Part shown: piece after piece, positions 25,268-34,791 of the stretch
Numbering within the stretch: the first letter of the stretch is position 1
Layout: the number at the start of each line of letters is the position of its first letter
NCBI GenBank assembly: GCA_016932215.1
Contig: JAFGDH010000036.1
Span: 1 to 41,744, forward strand
Direction: 5' to 3'
From: Candidatus Aenigmatarchaeota archaeon
Lineage (GTDB): Archaea > Aenigmatarchaeota > Aenigmatarchaeia > QMZP01 > QMZT01
DNA: 41,744 bases
Made by a program: the position numbers and the translations under genes
The notes under the pieces: generated by a model
Told to the model about the DNA's origin: nothing
The model's database searches: none
What the model saw: only the letters and a program-made list of their open reading frames with translations

Positions 25268-28200
25268 ATGGACAAAAGAATCCTTGCTATGGTAATGATC
25301 ATCGGGATATTCTCAGTCCTGTTCATGTCCCTTTCCGTGAGTCAGGAAACCTCTTCAGGTTTAACAGATGAACAAATACAAAAACTTATCTCTTTCGGGA
25401 ACTGGGTAAAAAGTAATAAACAAAGTACTTCCTCTAGTCTTTCAATTGAATATTTTGAATATAATATTGAAGACGATAATGGAATAAATTTCAGGGAAAA
25501 TAATTATAAAAAAATTAAATTGAAAGTTGGAAAATCATCTAATTTAGAACTGGACAATTTGGGTATTGATTTGTATATTAATACAGAAGACGAATCCAGT
25601 TCAATATCTTTTTTTGAGAAACGTTTTGACGGTTATAAAAAAACGGGTGAATGGGAAATGGTAATGGGAATTGAAGGAGTCCCTGACGGAGCAAATAGTG
25701 TTGTTTTCAGTGATGAACAAATTTATGCCGCAAACACAGCACTTATGGAAATTGTGGATATTGTGGGGAGAGAATTGGGGATTGAGTGGTTTGGAGTAAG
25801 TCAGCCCACATACGAAGGTCTCAGCATCACCCAGATACAGACGATCAGGGACTTTGCCCAAACGGTCGTTCAGAATGCCCAGCAGAACAGCGGGGTGACA
25901 GAAGATGATCAAAAAACCGAATATCTGATAGAGCCACTGGCAGGGCAGGACATGTACCTTGTCAGATTCATAGATTTCAAGGACAACAGCCCGGATATCC
26001 TGGAGATATGCGTTTATGTCGACCAGGAACATCATTTGTGCGATAACATAATATTCAGGGATTCCAACCTTGACGGCTTCAAAACATCCGCTGATATGGT
26101 AAGATACTCGACTTTTGTTACGGACATGCAAGGCGACCAGCTGGATGCGGACCAGAAACAGACCGCAGATAATGCATTATTGTCGACTATAAGCCTGATA
26201 GAAAACTCGATTTCCGGCGTAACAGAAACCCCTGATGCCGGAGATCCAGCAAGCACGGAGGAAATGAGGACATCACTCGAGGAATTCGCCGGCCTTGTGC
26301 AGAGAAAATATGACAGCCTTTCCTTCGGCGAAGACAGCGATAATTACGATATGAAATATTCGCTCACAAAAAACATAGACGGTGATGATTATCTTGTTGA
26401 ATATTTTGTAAACTGGGACGGTACTACTTGGCTGAAAATCAAATATTCAGTTAAATTGCTTTTCGAGGTTGGTCTTGACGGATTCAAAGATCCAATTGAA
26501 CAAATAATTGGACTTAATGGGGTTCCTGTTCCTCCTGTTAATGCTGATGAATATACAGATGCCCAGAAAAACATTGCCAACAACGAGCTTCTTGTCGTTG
26601 TCGGTAAATTAAAAACTGTTCTGAAAGCTTCTTCTAAAACGAAATATGTCATAAACGTTGGCATGCTATCAGATAACGTGGCCCTTCAGGTAGAGAATGA
26701 TATATCAGCTGCGATGTCATCAATCGAGGACAAGGGGTTAGATTTCAAAATACTATTGATATTGAGTTCAAGTTATGATGATGAAACGGAGTCAGAAGTC
26801 GAGAACAAACAACGCTTCAAGACAGCCTTTAGCGTACCTTCCGGACAAAACAACTACAACATACTTTCCACCTATTCCAAGGGAACAGACGGGAGGAACA
26901 GCCTGGTCCGTTTCTTCTATCACGAGGAAACGGCAAGCAAGCCCGGTTGCAAGGCGTTCAAGGACATAGTTGACTCTCTCACCAAGGACAGCAGCCAGGA
27001 AATAACATTCGACGAGTTCAAAACAGAGGTTCTGAACCTTATAAGCAAAATGGAGACATTCCTTACTTCTGATGATTACAATGCATGCGAGGCTGAGGAA
27101 GCCGGGGAAGAAGAACCAGAAGAAATAATGGGAGGATTAAAACTTGGAAATGCCACCTACATAGTCGACAGCTCCAAAATCGAGAACGTTATAAAATCCC
27201 TTCCCCTGGCCGTTTACCATTACATACCCGGCGGAACATCCAGCTTGTCTGGTGTTGCACCAGATCTCAGATCGGCATTGGAAAAGAAGATAAGAAGCTC
27301 TTACATAATGTACAACCCGTTCCTCCTTTACCACGACAACGACCCGGAATCCATGCTCCATTTCATCGACATACTGAAAAAGGAGAACTCCAAAGTATCT
27401 AATATTTTTGTAGTGTCGGATGACGATGCAACAGCAAAAGAGATTACCGCTCTGGTTAAGGGGAAAAACATCGAAACAAAGACGATTAAAACCGACATCA
27501 TTCCGGATTTATGGAAAACAATCGGTTATGACACTATCGTTGTTGTGGGGGATGACATAGACAACCGCGGTTCCCTGATGGGGGCGCAGCTCGCTTCATA
27601 TTATCATGCCCCTCTTGTCATGTACAGCGAAACCGGAGTGAAATACGATTTCGATGGGAAGAGGGTGATTATTGTAGGGGGTACTGTTCCTCCCAACCAG
27701 GAAATGGATGGGCTGCTGGACAAGGCCGGTACCAGAATAGATTTGGAAAGCATGGAAAAGGTGAACAAGCATCTTCAGGAACAGATGGAAACCGACTATA
27801 TGATACTCGTCAACCCGAAAGACGTCAACAAGGAATACTGCGAGGATTTCACTTTCCAGTCCGCCGGAACCGTCAGCAATCCTTACTGTCACGATTCTCT
27901 GGTCGCTCCGTTGCTGGCTTCGGTAAACAACGAACTGATGGTGTTCACAGATGTCTCCCCGGTCAGTTCCGGCCTTGACCATCTGGATATAACTGACATG
28001 GTAGTTGACAAAGACAAGAACATTTACATAATAAACGAGGACCGGGCAGAGGGCAAATACAAGCTTTACAAGTACGAGTTCGCCGGAAGCGGCTACAAGA
28101 CGGAAAAGCTTATTTCTTACGTGGACTTCGGGAACTTCATCCAGACACCTGACAGGAAGCACCTTTACGTTTACGGAATCTCGGTGGAATCTCTCGGTGC

Positions 28201-31200
28201 TTATTTGCATGCTTATGAAATCGACAATGACCAGCTGAAAGAAAAGACGGAAGCATTCCTCGGAGACATAATGAACGTCACGGAATTGCATGGTGTTCCT
28301 GTATTAAACGTCAATTCCGAAATCCTTAGCGTCAGAATGGACAATGACGAAAATCTGTACCTTTTGTATAACTCCAGTAAAATTGAAGTCTTGAAATATG
28401 ACAAGAAGGGAAAAACATTCGAAATGAAATACAAAAGCATAATAAATGACATCAGCAGATATATTGGAAGTTCGCATTATTTTAGCGTATTTCTAAGCAC
28501 TTACAAGAACAAGCCGAATCTGGTATTTTTCACAGTGGTTGAAAATTCAGTTTCCAGTCTCTTTAATCTGGAAATATTTTTCGGTGAATATGACGAGGGG
28601 AAGAAAACATTCAAGGACCCTGTAAAACTTGACGGCCGCACTGCGGCTTTCATGGCACAAGAAGTGATAAGACAGATGGATGATAACAAGAAATATGATT
28701 TCTATGCTGAAAAAATAATAGGAGAACGAAAAAATGTGACGGATATTTACCCGGACTACACCACAAAATCCTTCTTCTACGCCGAGCCTTATTACTACCT
28801 CTGGGACGGCGGAGACAGCATATTGGTCACGGACAGGAATATCGGGAGAACGCTCGGAACAATCAACGACAATTACGCGCTCCAGTCACAGGCACACTCG
28901 CTTTACAAAAAATTCAGCGATACCACGAAGAAACTGGAGCAGAACGCGAAGGTCGTCAGGGGCCAGGTAAAAACATTCCTTGGTCATGATGAGTTCAAGG
29001 GAATGCAGTACCTGACAGTAGTCGGAGGCCCGAAGGCAATACCTCTCAGCGTTTATGATTCTTCAGCGAGTGGCGGACTTCAGACATCCTATTTGAAGGT
29101 TAACCTGAACAAGCCCGCGGATTATTATTATTACGCCGACCCGGATGAGGATGGTATATCTCAACTGAAAGTTGGGAGGATTTTCGGGATAACCGAAACG
29201 GACACCTCGTCTTTCGTGAACCTCATAACCCTGTACAAGATCAGGGGAAAGATGATAAACGACATTTCTTTAATGGCCTCTTTAACATACACTGAAACGG
29301 AAAGGGAATTCATCAGTTTTTACGAAAGCATGAAGGGAAAGGCGAATGTACAGTGCTGGACCATGGAAGGTGAAGGTGAATGCAAGGCATTTTCCACCTC
29401 TGCTTTGAAAAGCAACCTGGCGAACAGCGATATAATTTTATATACTGACCATGGTGAAACCGATGCCATTGGTCCTAGCGGGGCTGATCTTTCATGGGCC
29501 GATATACCGAAAATGGATGGCTCGCTGATAGTCGCTCCGGTATGCCTGACGATGGATTATTATTCCTCGTTCAAGAACACGCTGTTCGGGGCAAATGCCA
29601 TCAGAAAGGGTGCAATCGGATACATGGGCGCGGTTAGCGTGAGCCATGCAAACGAGAGCTCTCTCGGGAACGACTTCGTCGGGAGCATAATTTCAGACCT
29701 GTTCGGGGACGCATTCCTCAAATCCGCGAACAGCGTTAAAAACAGGATCTCCGGAATTCCGATGAATTTCATGCTTTTCGGCGACCCGACCTTCACCTAC
29801 TCCGGAACAAAGAAATCTTCTCAGCCGGTCGACCTGACTGAAGCCGAGAAGGGGAAGTGGATAGCTTTCTCCTCGAAAACGCCGGTTGACATTTTCAAGA
29901 CATGTTACGAAGGGGAAACGACCGAAATGGATTTCAACAGTTACACGAGCATGGTTTTTTCGATGAACAAACAGTACGGATTTTCCGGCATCAGCGAAAC
30001 GGGCGGGAAGGTGGTTATCGCTCATAATCAGATAATAATCCTTCCGGACTTGGACGGTAACGGAAAAGTCCAGTGCGGAGAGAAAAACTTCGTGGAATCA
30101 AAGGCATACACGACAAATTATGATGACTGGCTTTCTAAATGCTACAGCAGCGAAGGCAGCCCGGTAAACCTGAACAACTACTTGAAGGCTGTCGTGCTTT
30201 TCATGAACAAAGGCAGCAGCGCATTCTACGGCAAATCCGACTGGAACGATTATTTATTGAAAAAAGTAGGGACTTATTACCCGAAGATTTACGACAAGAA
30301 GACATTGTACCTTCCTGACCTGAATGGTGACGGGATAGTGAAATGCTATAGCGGATCTGTCCCGAAAACAGGAACAGTCACACATCCCGGCGGAACGGGT
30401 GCTATAATCACTAATAAGACAAATTTAACAGCTGATGAAGAGGCGGTCTCTGAACTGGAAAAAATGTATGAAGAGTACAAGAAAGGTTTGGCCAAAGATG
30501 CAGATCCCAAAACTGCTTATTACCCGAAGGCAATTGAAACTGTAAGGAATAGTAATGTTACTGTTACGGGTTATCAGATAAGGCAGTTTGTGATAAAAAT
30601 GTCGGGAAATCAGTCAGTTCATATCGGACCTTTCGTCTCAGCTGTCTTGAATAAGATTACAGAATTTACTGACGGTAGTCCTGGTTCTGTGAATTCCATT
30701 ATTGACGTTACCGGTTGGGACCCAAAAAATCTAATATTGATTGGTCAATCTTTGGAAAGTTATGTGTCCCTTAGTATTGTGGGGGATGTGGGTGAATATT
30801 TGGGTTATGGATTGAACGGAGGGGAAATATATGCTGAAGGGAAGGTCGGGGATAAGATCGCCAGCTCCGCGAAAAGCGGAAGAATATATATAGATATTGG
30901 AAAATCCATGATCAATGAGGACGAAGTAAAGTATGTTTCCGGGAAAATTGACCAGAGCAGTGCTCCTTCGCAGTTCAGTGTTATAATAGAAACATTGAAA
31001 AGAGAAGGAAACTGGATTTTTGCAGATACAGAAGCGTGGGTTCAGGTTTGGCCGGAAAAATCCATGTTAAATCTACTGAAGGATTATTATAATAAGTTTA
31101 AAAATGACCCTGACTGCAAGGATCTGAATAAAAATTGTTATGACAAGCTTATTTCAGTATTTTCCAATAAGCAAATAACCGAAGAAAATATTAAAGAGTT

Positions 31201-31615
31201 TCTAACCAAGTTTGACGAGGCTTATGTTACTGGTATACTTTGGAGATGGTCCAATCTGGATTTTTTGATGGTTTTCATGTCAGCCATGTTTGACAGCTCC
31301 GTTGAACCAAATTTCTTTTTAAACTTCAAGAGTACCAATATCATAAAAATTAACCCCAGAAACAAGTTCGGCGCTTTCATGAGCAAAAGGAAAGACGTTT
31401 ATATTAGTGGCTTAAAGATTGGTGATGATCTTGCCTACCAGGCCAATAACGTGGATATAGATATAGAACCTTATGGGGGCCAGACATGCGAAGAAATCAA
31501 ATCAAAGATAGCCACCGGTGAAGGTTCTCCTTATCAGTTTGTTAATATAACGTGCAGCGGCAAATCGATTTTCTGGATAGAGGAACCTCCCTTTGCGGGG
31601 GACTTAGAATCTTGA
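25268..31615 (+). CDS. Giant secreted protein with gingipain/caspase-like (C25-type) domain, module A
   Basis: 2115 residues with a signal peptide (MIIGIFSVLFMSLSVS). Residues about 30-465 hold three related repeats of about 140 residues, each ending in a D-G-F/Y-K block and an A-N-x-(A/E)-L-L helix. A region near 790-830 resembles a cell-wall-binding repeat (SYYHAPLVMYS ... KRVIIVGGTVP). LVNPKDVNKEYCEDF ... YCHDSLVAPLLA is shared with the paralogue at 34792. The C25-like domain has LTVVGGPKAIPL and a putative His1395-Cys1426 dyad (YTDHGETD and APVCLT). Two dockerin-like EF-hand loops (PDLDGNGKVQC, PDLNGDGIVKC) lie near 1592 and 1682. No C-terminal anchor is seen. I infer a secreted clan CD peptidase or a close relative; substrate unknown. 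Confidence 0.85.
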   Translation: MDKRILAMVMIIGIFSVLFMSLSVSQETSSGLTDEQIQKLISFGNWVKSNKQSTSSSLSIEYFEYNIEDDNGINFRENNYKKIKLKVGKSSNLELDNLGIDLYINTEDESSSISFFEKRFDGYKKTGEWEMVMGIEGVPDGANSVVFSDEQIYAANTALMEIVDIVGRELGIEWFGVSQPTYEGLSITQIQTIRDFAQTVVQNAQQNSGVTEDDQKTEYLIEPLAGQDMYLVRFIDFKDNSPDILEICVYVDQEHHLCDNIIFRDSNLDGFKTSADMVRYSTFVTDMQGDQLDADQKQTADNALLSTISLIENSISGVTETPDAGDPASTEEMRTSLEEFAGLVQRKYDSLSFGEDSDNYDMKYSLTKNIDGDDYLVEYFVNWDGTTWLKIKYSVKLLFEVGLDGFKDPIEQIIGLNGVPVPPVNADEYTDAQKNIANNELLVVVGKLKTVLKASSKTKYVINVGMLSDNVALQVENDISAAMSSIEDKGLDFKILLILSSSYDDETESEVENKQRFKTAFSVPSGQNNYNILSTYSKGTDGRNSLVRFFYHEETASKPGCKAFKDIVDSLTKDSSQEITFDEFKTEVLNLISKMETFLTSDDYNACEAEEAGEEEPEEIMGGLKLGNATYIVDSSKIENVIKSLPLAVYHYIPGGTSSLSGVAPDLRSALEKKIRSSYIMYNPFLLYHDNDPESMLHFIDILKKENSKVSNIFVVSDDDATAKEITALVKGKNIETKTIKTDIIPDLWKTIGYDTIVVVGDDIDNRGSLMGAQLASYYHAPLVMYSETGVKYDFDGKRVIIVGGTVPPNQEMDGLLDKAGTRIDLESMEKVNKHLQEQMETDYMILVNPKDVNKEYCEDFTFQSAGTVSNPYCHDSLVAPLLASVNNELMVFTDVSPVSSGLDHLDITDMVVDKDKNIYIINEDRAEGKYKLYKYEFAGSGYKTEKLISYVDFGNFIQTPDRKHLYVYGISVESLGAYLHAYEIDNDQLKEKTEAFLGDIMNVTELHGVPVLNVNSEILSVRMDNDENLYLLYNSSKIEVLKYDKKGKTFEMKYKSIINDISRYIGSSHYFSVFLSTYKNKPNLVFFTVVENSVSSLFNLEIFFGEYDEGKKTFKDPVKLDGRTAAFMAQEVIRQMDDNKKYDFYAEKIIGERKNVTDIYPDYTTKSFFYAEPYYYLWDGGDSILVTDRNIGRTLGTINDNYALQSQAHSLYKKFSDTTKKLEQNAKVVRGQVKTFLGHDEFKGMQYLTVVGGPKAIPLSVYDSSASGGLQTSYLKVNLNKPADYYYYADPDEDGISQLKVGRIFGITETDTSSFVNLITLYKIRGKMINDISLMASLTYTETEREFISFYESMKGKANVQCWTMEGEGECKAFSTSALKSNLANSDIILYTDHGETDAIGPSGADLSWADIPKMDGSLIVAPVCLTMDYYSSFKNTLFGANAIRKGAIGYMGAVSVSHANESSLGNDFVGSIISDLFGDAFLKSANSVKNRISGIPMNFMLFGDPTFTYSGTKKSSQPVDLTEAEKGKWIAFSSKTPVDIFKTCYEGETTEMDFNSYTSMVFSMNKQYGFSGISETGGKVVIAHNQIIILPDLDGNGKVQCGEKNFVESKAYTTNYDDWLSKCYSSEGSPVNLNNYLKAVVLFMNKGSSAFYGKSDWNDYLLKKVGTYYPKIYDKKTLYLPDLNGDGIVKCYSGSVPKTGTVTHPGGTGAIITNKTNLTADEEAVSELEKMYEEYKKGLAKDADPKTAYYPKAIETVRNSNVTVTGYQIRQFVIKMSGNQSVHIGPFVSAVLNKITEFTDGSPGSVNSIIDVTGWDPKNLILIGQSLESYVSLSIVGDVGEYLGYGLNGGEIYAEGKVGDKIASSAKSGRIYIDIGKSMINEDEVKYVSGKIDQSSAPSQFSVIIETLKREGNWIFADTEAWVQVWPEKSMLNLLKDYYNKFKNDPDCKDLNKNCYDKLISVFSNKQITEENIKEFLTKFDEAYVTGILWRWSNLDFLMVFMSAMFDSSVEPNFFLNFKSTNIIKINPRNKFGAFMSKRKDVYISGLKIGDDLAYQANNVDIDIEPYGGQTCEEIKSKIATGEGSPYQFVNITCSGKSIFWIEEPPFAGDLES

Positions 31616-31626
31616 TTAATTTCTCT

Positions 31627-32952
31627 TCAAACTCCCACGCTCATCTGCCTGACTGTGCACATTTCTGATTGTTCATAATATTTGACCGGATACAAAATCT
31701 CCTGGCCTGATCCGGGCCGGATGAATATGAAATACGTCTCCCCGTTGACCGGGAGGTCGTTCTGGTTGCATATGAAATCCAGAGCGGCGAATGTTCTTGA
31801 TCCGGTTCCGCCGTATATGGAATGATCGGTGTCGCAGTCGCCCTGCTCTCCCGGACCCATTACATATACCTTTTCGATTCCGAGGGGCTCGATGTTGCTG
31901 TACTCTATCTTGATACTGGTGTCCCTGCAGACCACATATTCGTCCCTGAGCAACCGGTTGTCCAGATATATCATGAACCTAGGCTTCTGTATTGCTTGGA
32001 CGGCGTTGGAAGCGATTCCGGAGAAGTATTTTATCTTTTCTAGATATTTCGGATCCCCAGAATTCATGAATTTCTTCTCGTAAAGGTTAGAGAATATATA
32101 GCTAAAAATAAGAGAGAACCTGTTCTCAAGGTTTTCGCAGTTCTTCTGGACAAGGGTTCTGGTGGATTTCGGGAGGAAGACGGAATAAATGTCCAGATAG
32201 AACATGAAGCCGGTGTAAATGAGACTGGAAGTCTCGTAGGTCTGGTAATTGTAGAGGGAAAAGAAGTCCGGCGAGCCGAGGAAAGAAACCAGTGAATTAT
32301 AGCTTTCCGTGAGCGTTATGTTGTTTTTTACAGGGACGAATACCGGTGTTGAGCCCGTCAGTGTCGTATAGTTCTTGTTGAAGGAGGCGAGATTATTCCC
32401 GAAGAGGAAGCCGGCGTTCTCTTGGAAGCAGAATCCCGTGTCCAGACCCATCCCCTTTATCCCGTCCTTTACCGACTGAGTCAGAATCCCCAGGTCGGAC
32501 CGGAGACTGAAGTTTACGCTCTTCCTTATAGGGGTGATTTTTATCCCGCTCACAGGGACGGAAAGGACCTCCGTAGTGTTCTCGTCCTTCTTTATGGAAA
32601 GGGAAAAGGTTCCTGTGTATTCCTTCATCCCGGAAATTTCTATAACGGGCTGTATCTCCATAGAGCAGATTATCCCCTTCCTGTAATAGTAGTCGCATAC
32701 CTGCGGGTAAACGCGAAGGTCGCCGGAAAGCTGGAGATCAGGGGTGGTGTAGAATTCCGAATAATCCGTGAGAAGCTCGGCGCGTATCATTATAATGTTG
32801 TTTATCAGCCTGCATTCGTTCTCTCCGGTCATCTGGCATTCCATCTCCTTTCCCGGTATGTCCAGTATCTTCATTTCCTCTCCTCTTACAGCGGGCAGTG
32901 AGAAGGCTAACAGGATCACCATAATTCCTAACACAGCGAATTTATTATCCAT
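31627..32952 (-). CDS. Secreted protein of unknown function between the two modules
   Basis: 441 residues from the ATG at 32952 (a second ATG six codons upstream is possible). It has a signal peptide (FAVLGIMVILLAFSLPAVRG) and is otherwise beta-rich, with about ten cysteines and many N-x-S/T sites, suggesting an extracellular disulfide-bonded protein. No domain is recognised. It overlaps the end of the pilin-like gene by 8 nt (ATGGATAA), so they are one operon. Its opposite orientation to the two C25-like modules on either side makes this an inserted two-gene unit. Confidence 0.75.
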   Translation of the reverse strand: MDNKFAVLGIMVILLAFSLPAVRGEEMKILDIPGKEMECQMTGENECRLINNIIMIRAELLTDYSEFYTTPDLQLSGDLRVYPQVCDYYYRKGIICSMEIQPVIEISGMKEYTGTFSLSIKKDENTTEVLSVPVSGIKITPIRKSVNFSLRSDLGILTQSVKDGIKGMGLDTGFCFQENAGFLFGNNLASFNKNYTTLTGSTPVFVPVKNNITLTESYNSLVSFLGSPDFFSLYNYQTYETSSLIYTGFMFYLDIYSVFLPKSTRTLVQKNCENLENRFSLIFSYIFSNLYEKKFMNSGDPKYLEKIKYFSGIASNAVQAIQKPRFMIYLDNRLLRDEYVVCRDTSIKIEYSNIEPLGIEKVYVMGPGEQGDCDTDHSIYGGTGSRTFAALDFICNQNDLPVNGETYFIFIRPGSGQEILYPVKYYEQSEMCTVRQMSVGV

Positions 32953-34756
32953 TGTTATCACACGGAACATCGAATCTCTGCACGAGAGACGAGATGGACT
33001 CTATACCGCACTTTGCAAAGAGGGAAGAGAAGCTGTCGATGTCGTTTAGGTCTATGCTGCCGCGGAATTCCCCCTGTCCATCTTCTGTGACGACGGGGAG
33101 ATAAACGTAAAGATTTCCTGAATTCCTGTCAAGAGAAATTATCGTTTCCATGTACCCAACACTCCCCCCGGTCTGGTTGTTCCCGACCGTGAAGATGGCC
33201 TTGTAAATGTATTTTCCGGTGGGGAAGAATTCCATCGAATCCGAATACGTCCCTCCGTAAGTGTTGGTCAGTATGAACCCTGACCCTGAGGAAAGGTAGG
33301 GATGTATGTAAGCGGTTACCGATAACGGATCGCCCAGCCCGTTTATGCTCTGTGCGTCCCCCGTTACAGAGTAGCCCATCCCCTCCTTCTTAAGCGGAAC
33401 CCCCATCAGGTTAAGGATCACCCTGGTAGGTATTCCGCCGAGCGTCACGGACTTCCCGTTCAGATCGTCGGCCTTCTCCATGCTGCTGTACACGCCATGC
33501 CCCTCGCTCTTTACGTTAAGCTCTCCTATGAAACAAGGTATCGAGCTTTCCAGAGAACCGGACGAATCTGTCCTCCCCAGGTAACACCGGTCAAACAGGA
33601 CCTCAGCCCCTTCGACCGGGACGCCGAAATCATCCTTAACGTTTATCCTGAAGGGGCAGTCGTCCCTCCTGAAACAAAGATCATTATAATCCTCGTCATA
33701 CGTCATCGTGTAAGAATTCTTGCACCTTTTTGACGGGGAAGAATCGTCTATGTTTACCATCACCGCGAACTTGAAGAGGTCGTCAAAGAGAGGATCGTCC
33801 AGCACCACGACCGCAGGGTAGCGGAAGGAATATGATACATCGAAGGGCATCGTGCATGCATACGAGAACGGGACGATATCCCTTGGCTCTATCAGAATGG
33901 GGTTTGGAGTGAACTCAAGATTTGAATCTATATCCCATTCCTCCGGATAAACGAAACCGATGTTCATTCCGGAACTGGTTGTCTGGTAAAAGGGGTTGCC
34001 TGCAATTTCGAAAGTGTCGCCTGTCTGCATATGAGATAAGGTGTATCTTATCGCCGTTTCAAGGTTTTCCTTGGTCTTGCTCTCGTCAAGGAAATATATC
34101 CTGTCGCACCCTGTCATTATCCCTGAAAGGGGAAGCCACCCGTCGCCGGAAGAATGTTTGATGGATGCCATGGTGATGTTTTCAAGCATCCCCTCCCCGG
34201 CAGCCGTCATGAACCCGTCGGAAAATGAGACTATTTCGGAAAGCATTGATGGTATCGTCACCGTGTATATCCCGGGAGAGGAAATATTCTCGATCTGTGT
34301 TGGTATGGTAACCCTGAAATCTAAGTTATTCTTCTGTATGTTCACTTCAACGGTCATGTCGTTCAGTGATAAAAGAACGTCTTTCCCGTAGAAATCCATT
34401 CTTTCCTTAAGGATGGAATTGAGTCCCATCTTGATGATCTCTTCCAGATCTTTCCCTATGTCCGGTTTTTTGTTCCCGGTGCAGTCTCTCCACACGTTCA
34501 CATCGGACATCCCGTATTTTACCGTGGAGTTGGACGGAATGCCGCCGTAGAAATATACAGCTTTCATACCAGCCAGAGCGGTTCGCTGGACCAGGTCGTT
34601 TATCGAATCAACTATGACCTTCTTCTCTTCCCCCAGACCTGAAATATCGTTGCTTTCCGGGACGGCCACCATGTTTATGACAACGAAAACGGCAACTATG
34701 GCGAGAACGATCAGAGCGATTATCACGATGAACTCGACCTGCCCCTTCATACCCAT
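32945..34756 (-). CDS. Large pilin-like protein with class III signal peptide
   Basis: 603 residues. The N-terminus, MGMKGQVEFIVIIALIVLAIVAVFVVI, fits archaeal class III (type IV pilin) signals: a short charged leader, Gly at the likely prepilin peptidase site, a Q-x-E-F start, then one hydrophobic helix. The rest is far longer than a simple pilin, with a carboxypeptidase-like Ig fold (FGVPVEGAEVLFDRCYLGRTDSSGS, about 395-430) and many cysteines. It could be a minor pilin or adhesin carried on a pilus. The ATPase at 5790 is the only assembly gene seen. It starts 35 bp from the divergent C25-like gene. Confidence 0.82.
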   Translation of the reverse strand: MGMKGQVEFIVIIALIVLAIVAVFVVINMVAVPESNDISGLGEEKKVIVDSINDLVQRTALAGMKAVYFYGGIPSNSTVKYGMSDVNVWRDCTGNKKPDIGKDLEEIIKMGLNSILKERMDFYGKDVLLSLNDMTVEVNIQKNNLDFRVTIPTQIENISSPGIYTVTIPSMLSEIVSFSDGFMTAAGEGMLENITMASIKHSSGDGWLPLSGIMTGCDRIYFLDESKTKENLETAIRYTLSHMQTGDTFEIAGNPFYQTTSSGMNIGFVYPEEWDIDSNLEFTPNPILIEPRDIVPFSYACTMPFDVSYSFRYPAVVVLDDPLFDDLFKFAVMVNIDDSSPSKRCKNSYTMTYDEDYNDLCFRRDDCPFRINVKDDFGVPVEGAEVLFDRCYLGRTDSSGSLESSIPCFIGELNVKSEGHGVYSSMEKADDLNGKSVTLGGIPTRVILNLMGVPLKKEGMGYSVTGDAQSINGLGDPLSVTAYIHPYLSSGSGFILTNTYGGTYSDSMEFFPTGKYIYKAIFTVGNNQTGGSVGYMETIISLDRNSGNLYVYLPVVTEDGQGEFRGSIDLNDIDSFSSLFAKCGIESISSLVQRFDVPCDNNG

Positions 34757-34791
34757 AATAATTATTTATCATTACAGTTCTAAATAATCAA
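34757..34791. promoter_or_regulatory. Compact 35-bp bidirectional promoter
   Basis: The whole gap between the divergent starts at 34756 (-) and 34792 (+) is 35 bp. Read on +, AATTATTTATC (34760-34770) is about 25 nt before the ATG; read on -, TTATTTAGA is about 25 nt before its ATG. Both genes therefore appear leaderless and share overlapping TATA sites. Confidence 0.55.
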
